The position numbers were made by a program, and so were the translations under genes. Positions 1-5,337 of a stretch of 7,456 nt of DNA are shown here, piece by piece (within the stretch, counting starts at the first letter, position 1; each line of letters opens with the position of its first letter). The notes beneath the pieces were generated by a model. The model made no database searches. It had not been told where the DNA came from and saw only the letters and a list, made by a program, of their open reading frames with translations. Source of the DNA: Bacteroidota bacterium (GTDB lineage Bacteria > Bacteroidota > Bacteroidia > Chitinophagales > Saprospiraceae); NCBI GenBank assembly GCA_008501835.1, contig QQUB01000900.1, positions 1-7,456 of the forward strand. The letters run 5' to 3'.

Positions 1-439
1 TATGAGTCTGACCACCTCCAAATCGTCAATGCCTGATATTAACAGTGTTACCATTGTCGTTATGGTGGATGAAAACATGGTCAATAAGCTGGTAGCTCAA
101 CTCGAAAAACAAATCGATGTCCTCAAGGCATTTTATTACGAACCTGAGGAAATCGTTTACCAGGAAATCGCTCTATACAAGGTCCCTACCAACATATTTT
201 TAAATGGGAATACAGTAGAAAAAATGATCAGATCTCACAATGCCCGGGTATTGGTGATTGAACCTCAATATGTTGTGATAGAAAAGACGGGCCACCCAAG
301 GGAAACAGAAGCTCTTTTGGATGAATTGAAAAAACTGGGCATCTATGAATTTGTAAGGTCTGGAAGAGTTGCCGTTGCCAAACCTATGGAAAAACTGAAC
401 GAATACCTTCAATCCCTGAAACAGGTTCAGGAAGAATAA
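1..439 (+). CDS. ilvN: Acetolactate synthase small (regulatory) subunit, 5' end cut by window edge
   Basis: Regulatory subunit of acetolactate (acetohydroxyacid) synthase, which binds the catalytic IlvB subunit and gives valine feedback control of the first common step of valine/leucine/isoleucine synthesis; cytoplasmic. The visible 145 residues begin inside the N-terminal ACT domain: SLTTSKSS and the strand VTIVVMVDE are the middle of that domain, followed by the helix KLVAQLEKQIDVLKAFYY and the family-typical YQEIALYKV. The C-terminal domain follows, with RSHNARVLVIEPQYVVIE and a terminal GIYEFVRSGRVAVAKP, matching the usual small-subunit ending. Family members are about 160-190 residues, so roughly 30-40 N-terminal residues lie left of the window. 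The ATG at base 2 is therefore almost certainly internal (the Met before SLTTSKSS), not the start. A strong hairpin follows 14 bases after the stop codon, so this is the last gene of its transcript; ilvC does not follow directly. Bacterial papers use both ilvN and ilvH for this gene. Confidence 0.95.
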   Translation, partial: MSLTTSKSSMPDINSVTIVVMVDENMVNKLVAQLEKQIDVLKAFYYEPEEIVYQEIALYKVPTNIFLNGNTVEKMIRSHNARVLVIEPQYVVIEKTGHPRETEALLDELKKLGIYEFVRSGRVAVAKPMEKLNEYLQSLKQVQEE

Positions 440-453
440 TAAAATATAATGAA

Positions 454-490
454 GTTACTGGTTGCTAATCAAAATCCAGCAACCAGTAAC
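454..490. terminator. Strong hairpin between convergent genes, probable bidirectional terminator
   Basis: A perfect 13-bp inverted repeat: GTTACTGGTTGCT at 454-466 pairs with AGCAACCAGTAAC at 478-490 across an 11-base loop. It sits between the ilvN stop (439) and the stop of the convergent enzyme gene (502), where one terminator would serve both. There is no long T-run directly after the stem on the + strand; read on the - strand, the stem is followed by a T-rich stretch. A second possible right arm, AACCGGTAACT at 488-498, can pair with 453-463 using one G-T wobble. Terminator function is inferred from structure and position. Confidence 0.7.
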
Positions 491-501
491 CGGTAACTCC
501 T

Positions 502-1782
502 TTAATACTCACTTCCTACAAGCATTGGCACTTTCTCCAGTGCCTCACCAATATCTGTGATCAGATCATCTGCATTTTCGATTCCTACGGAAATTCTCAC
601 CAGCTTTTCAGTGATAAATAATTTATCCATAGCTTCCTGCTCCATTTCAGAGTGAGTCATGGTTGCAGGATGTTCCGCTAATGATTCTGTACTTCCAAGG
701 CTTACCGCCAATTTTACCAGATGTAGATTATTGAGGAAGGTGAAAGCCTCTTTTTCTCCTCCAACCACATCAAAGGCTACCATAGAACCAGCAGAACTAC
801 ATTGACGCTGGAATATTTCATATCCTCTTGGATCTTCTTCTTTCAGGAATCCTATGTAATAAACTCTTTCTACTTTTGGATGATCCTTAAGGTATTCTGC
901 CACTTTTTTAGCGTTTCTGGCTTGTTCCTCCATTCTGATCTTTAAAGTCTCTATACTTCTCAGCATAAGCCAACTGGTGTATGGAGAAGCCATATTTCCA
1001 AGGAAAGTTCTAAGCGTTTTAATCCTTGTCATCAACTCCTGGTTCCCAAGTACCGCTCCGGCAATCAAGTCGCTGTGACCTCCAATAAATTTTGTTGCAG
1101 AATAAATCACCAGGTCTGCACCCACCTGAAGAGGATGCTGATATAATGGTCCTAGAAAAGTATTATCAACCGCAAGGGTAATGCTTTTCTCTTCAGTGGA
1201 AAAATGATCAGCTAATTCCCTTAAACCAGCAATGTCCACCAAATAGTTCGTAGGATTGGTAGGCGTTTCTACATAAACTAATTTCAAACGACTTCCCTGA
1301 CCTTCATCAATTAGTCGCTGCTTGACATCCTCCAAATCATCCCATGCATTAAATCCAACGACTTCAATTCCCATGGTAGGCAAAATATGTTCAATGAAAT
1401 GGATAGTGCCTCCATATAGTGGTTTGTTGTACAACAAAACGTCTCCTTTTCCAAGAAACTCCATGAGTACCGTTGAAATGGCAGCCATACCACTATCAAA
1501 AACAGCGCAATCCTCTGCATCGTCCCAAAGACATAGACGATCCTCCAGTATTTCCATATTAGGATTATTCAAACGGCTGTAGATCAGACCAATTTCCTCT
1601 CCTGGCAGTTTTTCTCTTTTCCCCAGAGCTACTTCAAAAAAGGCTTTTCCTTCTTCTGCTGTTTTGAAACAATAAGTGGAGGTTTGAAAAACGGGAACTT
1701 TAACCGCTCCTTCCGAAAGCTCCGGATCATATCCGTAAGACATCATCAAACTTTCAGGCTTAAATTTTTTGCGCTTATCCAT
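502..1782 (-). CDS. PLP-dependent transsulfuration-family enzyme (cystathionine gamma-synthase/gamma-lyase or methionine gamma-lyase type)
   Basis: A 426-residue fold-type I PLP enzyme of the Cys/Met metabolism family, cytoplasmic and normally a homotetramer. Family landmarks: YSR (68-70), which contacts the cofactor phosphate of the neighbouring subunit; SGMAAIST (97-104); the catalytic-Tyr motif PLYGG (Y123); VETPTNPT (171-178); the pyridine-binding Asp in AVDNTFLGPLYQHPL (D206); SATK with the Schiff-base Lys K231; SLGSTESLAEHPATMTHS (361-378); and the carboxylate-binding Arg in RISVG (R396). Length is slightly over the usual 380-400, mainly through an inserted stretch at about 51-65 before YSR. 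The position equal to Cys116 of Pseudomonas methionine gamma-lyase is Gly125 here, as in cystathionine enzymes, while SLAEHPATMTHS resembles lyases as well. Exact substrate (O-acyl-homoserine plus cysteine, cystathionine, or methionine) is therefore open. The ATG at 1782 is preceded by an A-rich stretch and no Shine-Dalgarno. It is divergent from an Lrp-type regulator, its likely controller. Confidence 0.9.
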   Translation of the reverse strand: MDKRKKFKPESLMMSYGYDPELSEGAVKVPVFQTSTYCFKTAEEGKAFFEVALGKREKLPGEEIGLIYSRLNNPNMEILEDRLCLWDDAEDCAVFDSGMAAISTVLMEFLGKGDVLLYNKPLYGGTIHFIEHILPTMGIEVVGFNAWDDLEDVKQRLIDEGQGSRLKLVYVETPTNPTNYLVDIAGLRELADHFSTEEKSITLAVDNTFLGPLYQHPLQVGADLVIYSATKFIGGHSDLIAGAVLGNQELMTRIKTLRTFLGNMASPYTSWLMLRSIETLKIRMEEQARNAKKVAEYLKDHPKVERVYYIGFLKEEDPRGYEIFQRQCSSAGSMVAFDVVGGEKEAFTFLNNLHLVKLAVSLGSTESLAEHPATMTHSEMEQEAMDKLFITEKLVRISVGIENADDLITDIGEALEKVPMLVGSEY

Positions 1783-1796
1783 ATCTTTTTTCTTTA

Positions 1797-1814
1797 AAAT
1801 TACATATTTTAAAA
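1797..1814. promoter_or_regulatory. Degenerate second copy of the Lrp-operator candidate
   Basis: Aligned on the shared TTACATAT core (bases 1800-1807 here, 1899-1905 plus one in the main palindrome), this stretch matches 13 of 18 positions of the palindrome at 1895-1912. Its centre lies 98 bp from the main site and it begins 15 bases upstream of the enzyme ATG. Since the DNA is A/T-rich, part of the match may be chance. Confidence 0.3.
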
Positions 1815-1816
1815 CT

Positions 1817-1849
1817 AAAAATCTACATTTTTAAATCATGCAGATTTTT
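1817..1849. promoter_or_regulatory. 11-bp inverted repeat in the leader of the PLP enzyme gene
   Basis: AAAAATCTACA (1817-1827) and TGCAGATTTTT (1839-1849) form an inverted repeat with 10 of 11 matches and an 11-base spacer. In - strand RNA the odd position is a G-U wobble, so the stem is continuous and ends in five U residues. It could be a second regulator-binding dyad or a weak hairpin in the 5' leader of the enzyme mRNA. Confidence 0.35.
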
Positions 1850-1853
1850 TTTC

Positions 1854-1861
1854 TATATTTG
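1854..1861 (+). promoter_or_regulatory. Candidate -7 element for the Lrp-type regulator
   Basis: TATATTTG fits the Bacteroidota -7 consensus TAnnTTTG exactly. It would start transcription near 1867, giving a leader of about 60 bases that contains the 18-bp palindrome, a sensible position for autorepression. No clear TTG element is present at the expected -33 distance (around 1830-1836 is A/T only), so this is a half-supported promoter. Confidence 0.4.
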
Positions 1862-1894
1862 ATTAAAATCAGGAAAAAACAACTAAAAACCTCA

Positions 1895-1912
1895 TTTTTA
1901 CATATGTAAAAA
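1895..1912. promoter_or_regulatory. Perfect 18-bp palindrome, candidate Lrp-family operator
   Basis: TTTTTACATATGTAAAAA reads identically on both strands and ends 15 bases before the regulator ATG at 1928. The A/T-rich flanks and central dyad resemble sites bound by Lrp/AsnC dimers. Position and symmetry are directly visible; binding by the adjacent regulator is inferred. Confidence 0.5.
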
Positions 1913-1927
1913 AGAAAAAATTTCTCC

Positions 1928-2395
1928 ATGATAAACATAGACCCTACAGACAGAAGAATTTTGCAATTATTACAGGAAAATGCTGGCTATACCAATAAAG
2001 AAATTGCAGCCAAACTGGGCATGAGTATTACGCCCATTTTTGAAAGAATAAAAAAACTGAAATCCAGTGGCGTCATAAAAAGGGTAATTGCGGTAGTGGA
2101 TAAAAAAGCGCTTGGTAAAACACTTACCGCCTATTGCAATGTATCCCTGAAAGTTCATGCAAAGGATTTCCTGGAGGAGTTTGAAAGAGATATAGCTGAA
2201 TTGAAGGAAGTCCAGGAGTGCTACCATATTGCCGGACAATACGATTATATGTTAAAAGTCAATACCAAAGACATTGATACCTACCAGCTCTTTATTACCA
2301 AAAAGCTTGCAGGCCTGGAAAATATCGGGAATGTGCAAAGTTCGTTTGTCATGAAGGAGATCAAACACACTTATGCGATAGAAGCAGAAGATTAA
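1928..2395 (+). CDS. Lrp/AsnC-family transcriptional regulator
   Basis: A 155-residue regulator of the feast/famine family, acting in the cytoplasm as dimers or octamers that sense an amino acid. N-terminal winged HTH: the opening helix DPTDRRILQLLQENAG (5-20) is the family signature, then TNKEIAAKLGMSITPIFERIKKLKSSGVIKR (22-52) holds the helix-turn-helix and wing. Residues about 66-150 are the RAM/AsnC effector domain, with VQECYHIAGQYDYMLKV (95-111; the GQYDYML turn is the usual ligand/oligomer loop) and the closing strand SSFVMKEIKHT. The length is normal for the family. Start at 1928: first ATG after an A-rich leader, matching the usual family N-terminus. It is divergent from the PLP enzyme, the arrangement of mdeR with mdeA in Pseudomonas putida, so it probably controls that gene and itself. 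The effector cannot be read from sequence; methionine or another sulfur or branched-chain amino acid would fit. Confidence 0.93.
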   Translation: MINIDPTDRRILQLLQENAGYTNKEIAAKLGMSITPIFERIKKLKSSGVIKRVIAVVDKKALGKTLTAYCNVSLKVHAKDFLEEFERDIAELKEVQECYHIAGQYDYMLKVNTKDIDTYQLFITKKLAGLENIGNVQSSFVMKEIKHTYAIEAED

Positions 2396-2408
2396 AAGCG
2401 TAATTTAA

Positions 2409-2445
2409 CCACAGAGATTACTAAGTAGTCACAGAGAACACAGGG
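2409..2445. repeat. Degenerate CACAGAG repeat cluster
   Basis: CACAGAG at 2410-2416, CACAGAG at 2430-2436 and CACAGGG at 2439-2445. The last two are in the tight 9-base period of a dispersed intergenic repeat of the type ACCACAGAG...CACAGAGAACACAG met in many bacterial genomes; the first is separated by an extra ATTACTAAGTAGT-like segment. It lies between the convergent regulator and TolC-like genes. Family membership is by recognition only. Confidence 0.45.
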
Positions 2446-2454
2446 AAACTACTT
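2423..2454. terminator. Weak hairpin between convergent genes
   Basis: AAGTAGT (2423-2429) pairs with ACTACTT (2448-2454), a 7-bp stem with an 18-base loop made mostly of the CACAGAG repeat. It lies between the regulator stop (2395) and the TolC-like gene stop (2478), where a bidirectional terminator is expected. The stem is short, A/T-rich and the loop large, so termination here is uncertain. Confidence 0.3.
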
Positions 2455-2477
2455 TAACATTTTAAATCTTTTGAACT

Positions 2478-3950
2478 CTATTCCTTATTCCTCACCAAAG
2501 AGACATTGTTTTCAAAATCATACAAAGTCAATCCACGCAAGTAATAATGAGCGAGCCAATAGTTACTCAAGGCACTATAATAGGACCTCCTTGAAGTAGC
2601 TTCCTCATCGATAGCAATATTGAGGTCTGTGGCACTGATCTTACCAATCAGGTATCTTTTTCTGGAAATATCCAATCGCCTTTGGGCAAGGTCATAGGAC
2701 CGCTTCGCCAAACCGACCTGGTCCTTCACCAGTTCGAACTGCTGAACCCTTACTATAACTTCTCTTTCAAAGTTTACTGCATCCTGCTGGACCTGTAACC
2801 GGACAAGGTCAGCATTGGCCCTGGCAATTTGTTTTGCAGCATTTGATTTACCCCAATCTGCGATTGGAATATCGAATCCGAGGCTAAAAACTTCCTGGTC
2901 CAACGGTTTCCTATAAACCTCTTCTAGGTTGTTGGCCGTTTGGGACAAACCAAATGAAGCGAATAAATCGAAACTCGGCCGTGTATTCGCTCTGGCCTGT
3001 GCAAGGGTTCTTTCAGCTTCCAACATCCTGCGTTGTCTCGCAAGGGCATCTGCTCTGTTCCTGTTGGCCAAATCCAGTGCTTCTGTTGCATCAACCTCAA
3101 ATTCCGGGATCGTTTCAGGGGGTGCCAATTTAAATGCCACTTCCTGTTGAATGCCCATAAAGTTTCGTAGTCGTTCTGTTGCGGATGAAAGATCCAAGGT
3201 ACTTTGGGAAAGTGTTGCATCAGCTCGCATGGCCTGTAATTCCATTTGTAATACCTCAGTCTCAGCAATTTTCCCAACGTCATATCTCGCTTTGGAAATA
3301 ACATATAGGCTATCTGCATTTTCTTTATCGCGATGAGCTGCCTCCAGGTTCAATTGAGCGATTAACACTTCAAAAAAGTACCCTGTCGCGTCGTAAGCTA
3401 TTTTTTCGAAATCTTCAGAATATTGTTTAACGGACTCTTCGTATTGAAGCGGGGCTATCCTTTTTTCCCATTTCAATTGGTTAAAACCAAAAATCGGTTG
3501 AACGAACCCAATGGAAACAGGAGTAGATAAATAAGAAATATTTCCGCTCCCGCTGGCAGAAAAGAGATCAATTCGTCTCAAACCGGTTTGCGCAAATATC
3601 TGCCCACCTGTCAAAGGAATTGATTGCTGGAGATTGATACGTGCCGAATTGGACATGAGTGACCTGTTGATAAAGGCTTCAGCTCCATCAGGTAAAATGA
3701 TAGGTTCGATACTACGGTTGATGTTCGGAATATCTCCCCTTAAATTCAACTGAGGTCTTAATCTTGCCAAAAAAGCCTGGTATTGCCAGTAATTATTTTG
3801 GAAGGAAACATCAGCGAATTGTACATCAATCCCATCCTTTTGGGCAATATTGATGGTTTGCATCAGATCGAGCGATAACGTATCAATTTGTCCGGACAGA
3901 AAAGTGGAAAGCCCCAGGGCTATTATAATAAATAATGTCTTTATTTTCAT
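2478..3950 (-). CDS. TolC-family outer membrane efflux protein
   Basis: The outer membrane exit duct of a tripartite exporter, expected to trimerise into a beta-barrel plus a periplasmic alpha-helical tunnel. The start taken is ATG at 3950 (490 residues): its N-terminus MKIKTLFIIIALGLSTFLSGQ is a compact signal peptide, likely cut near SG-Q. A 5-residue-longer reading from TTG at 3965 is possible but less likely. After the signal come two outer-membrane efflux repeats, with matching motifs RYDVGKIAETEVLQ in the first half and RYLIGKISATDLNIA in the second, the duplicated helical-hairpin element of TolC. QSIPLTGG and the segment FSLGFDIPIADWGK are the membrane-strand regions; the latter is the family-typical 'DWGK' turn. 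Long charged helices lie between. Third gene of the operon, 58 bases after the permease stop. It is the last gene, ending toward the convergent regulator. Confidence 0.92.
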   Translation of the reverse strand: MKIKTLFIIIALGLSTFLSGQIDTLSLDLMQTINIAQKDGIDVQFADVSFQNNYWQYQAFLARLRPQLNLRGDIPNINRSIEPIILPDGAEAFINRSLMSNSARINLQQSIPLTGGQIFAQTGLRRIDLFSASGSGNISYLSTPVSIGFVQPIFGFNQLKWEKRIAPLQYEESVKQYSEDFEKIAYDATGYFFEVLIAQLNLEAAHRDKENADSLYVISKARYDVGKIAETEVLQMELQAMRADATLSQSTLDLSSATERLRNFMGIQQEVAFKLAPPETIPEFEVDATEALDLANRNRADALARQRRMLEAERTLAQARANTRPSFDLFASFGLSQTANNLEEVYRKPLDQEVFSLGFDIPIADWGKSNAAKQIARANADLVRLQVQQDAVNFEREVIVRVQQFELVKDQVGLAKRSYDLAQRRLDISRKRYLIGKISATDLNIAIDEEATSRRSYYSALSNYWLAHYYLRGLTLYDFENNVSLVRNKE

Positions 3951-4008
3951 TTTGAGCAATTTCAATTTTTAGATTGGTCTCCCTTCAACAAACCTTCACC
4001 ATAGTGGA

Positions 4009-5331
4009 TTAATCAGATCGTAAAGCCTTTATTGGATCTTGTTGGGCAGCTTTTCTTGCAGGGAAAATTCCAAATATTAGTCCAACCGCAATCGCCACAC
4101 CTGCGGAAAGAATAATGGACCAGCCTGAAACAATGGAAGGTATTCCAGCCGTGTTGGCAATAATTTTTGAAGCAAAATACCCCAATACAACTCCTAAAAT
4201 TCCACCGATTACACTGATAATGACTGCTTCAAACAAAAACTGCTGGATAATATCAGATCTAAGTGCTCCCATAGACCTTCGAACACCTATCTCTTTGATC
4301 CTTTCCAGGACGGAAGCCAACATGATATTCATAATTCCAATCCCTCCCACAAGGAGCGATATCCCGCCTATGGCCGCGAGAACAAGATTAAATATATCCT
4401 GAGTCTTTTGTTCCTGTTCCAATAATAATTCGGGTACCTCCACTTCAAAGTCAATCACTTCCTGATGTCTCCGGGTAAGCAATCGGGCAATAACCTCGGC
4501 TGAAGCCTGCATCATATTGGATTGGTTGACTCTTACAACAATCCTGTCCAATTGATGGTAATTTTCTTCTGAGGCATCATTTCGGCCTCTTCGACCTATT
4601 TTGTCTTCAGTGAGTTTTCCCCGGTTTTCAAAACGCAATAAGGCAGTTTTTACCGGGACGTAAACATCAGAGTTGTAATCCCTGATTCCTAGATTCTTAA
4701 GACTCGATTTACTGGTATTCCGCTTTTCGATCACTCCGATAACCTTTAACCAGGTATTACCACACTTGATCATTTTGCCCAGTGGATTTTCGGTTCCAAA
4801 AAACTTAAGTTGAATATTCTTACCGATTATGCAAACCGATTTCCCGAGATCCATATGTTCCTGATGGAAAAATATGCCCGACTCAAGACTTAACCTGCTC
4901 AATTCAAAAAACTCGTTGGTCACCCCCACACATTTGGCCTTTTCAAGTCTGGCCGATTGGATAATACTGGTCGGAATGACTATTTCAGGGCTAATGAGGT
5001 CTACTGTTGGCAACACTTCATTGATGGCTTCCACATCGCTGAGGCTCAACCCTGGCGACCAGGTCTTCTTTTCTTCTTCACCATTATTATTTTCTTCGTC
5101 TTCGCCTTCTTCATCAGTCTGCGAAGTTACCGCGGTAATTACGATGTTATTTGTCCCAATCAATTTCATCTGATCAAGGATGGATTGCCGGGCTCCCGTA
5201 CCTATGGCCAACATAGCGATCACTGCACCCACACCAAAAATGATTCCAAGAGCCGTAAGGACGGACCTGAGCTTGTTGCTGAGTACACTTTCAAAGGCCA
5301 GAGATAAATTAAAGGATATTTTTTGCCACAT
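4009..5331 (-). CDS. MacB/FtsX-type ABC transporter permease (no ATPase domain)
   Basis: A 440-residue inner-membrane permease of the MacB type. TM1 is at about 23-44 (LTALGIIFGVGAVIAMLAIG), followed by a large periplasmic domain (about 45-310; MacB periplasmic core), then three C-terminal helices at about 312-338, 364-390 and 402-424. The coupling-helix motif ERIKEIGVRRSMGA (343-356), which normally contacts the ATPase, and the ending FPARKAAQQDPIKALRSD are family hallmarks. E. coli MacB (about 648 residues) carries its ATPase at the N-terminus; here there is no Walker A or signature motif, so the ATPase must be a separate protein, and none is encoded in this window. MacB-type proteins work as mechanotransmitters driving periplasmic cargo through a TolC duct. 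Residues 73-87 are an unusual acidic insert with ten Asp/Glu. Its start lies 6 bases after the adaptor stop, so the two are probably translationally coupled. Substrate unknown. Confidence 0.93.
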   Translation of the reverse strand: MWQKISFNLSLAFESVLSNKLRSVLTALGIIFGVGAVIAMLAIGTGARQSILDQMKLIGTNNIVITAVTSQTDEEGEDEENNNGEEEKKTWSPGLSLSDVEAINEVLPTVDLISPEIVIPTSIIQSARLEKAKCVGVTNEFFELSRLSLESGIFFHQEHMDLGKSVCIIGKNIQLKFFGTENPLGKMIKCGNTWLKVIGVIEKRNTSKSSLKNLGIRDYNSDVYVPVKTALLRFENRGKLTEDKIGRRGRNDASEENYHQLDRIVVRVNQSNMMQASAEVIARLLTRRHQEVIDFEVEVPELLLEQEQKTQDIFNLVLAAIGGISLLVGGIGIMNIMLASVLERIKEIGVRRSMGALRSDIIQQFLFEAVIISVIGGILGVVLGYFASKIIANTAGIPSIVSGWSIILSAGVAIAVGLIFGIFPARKAAQQDPIKALRSD

Positions 5332-5337
5332 AACAGA

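Larger units (their letters stand above)
1783..1927. promoter_or_regulatory. Divergent control region between PLP enzyme and Lrp-type regulator
   Basis: A 145-bp, very A/T-rich spacer from which both flanking genes are read outward. It holds a perfect 18-bp palindrome at 1895-1912, a degenerate relative of it at 1797-1814 near the enzyme start, an 11-bp dyad at 1817-1849, and a + strand TATATTTG at 1854-1861. No clear CAAAnnTA (a - strand promoter element) was found for the enzyme gene. The concentration of dyads suits an Lrp-family regulator, which commonly binds several phased sites and controls itself plus its neighbour; that role is inferred. Confidence 0.6.

Noticed and set aside
1322..1582. 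+ strand frame of 86 codons opposite the PLP enzyme gene
   Set aside because: It overlaps the conserved catalytic region of the enzyme on the other strand and has no recognisable features.
2929..3336. Open frames on the + strand inside the TolC-like gene
   Set aside because: They lie antisense to a gene with clear family motifs and their translations show no recognisable domain; they are shadows of the real reading frame.
3951..3965. TTG start at 3965 for the TolC-like gene, giving five extra residues
   Set aside because: The ATG at 3950 gives a compact, typical signal peptide and has an A-rich leader. TTG starts are uncommon, and the extra residues only lengthen the region before the signal peptide.
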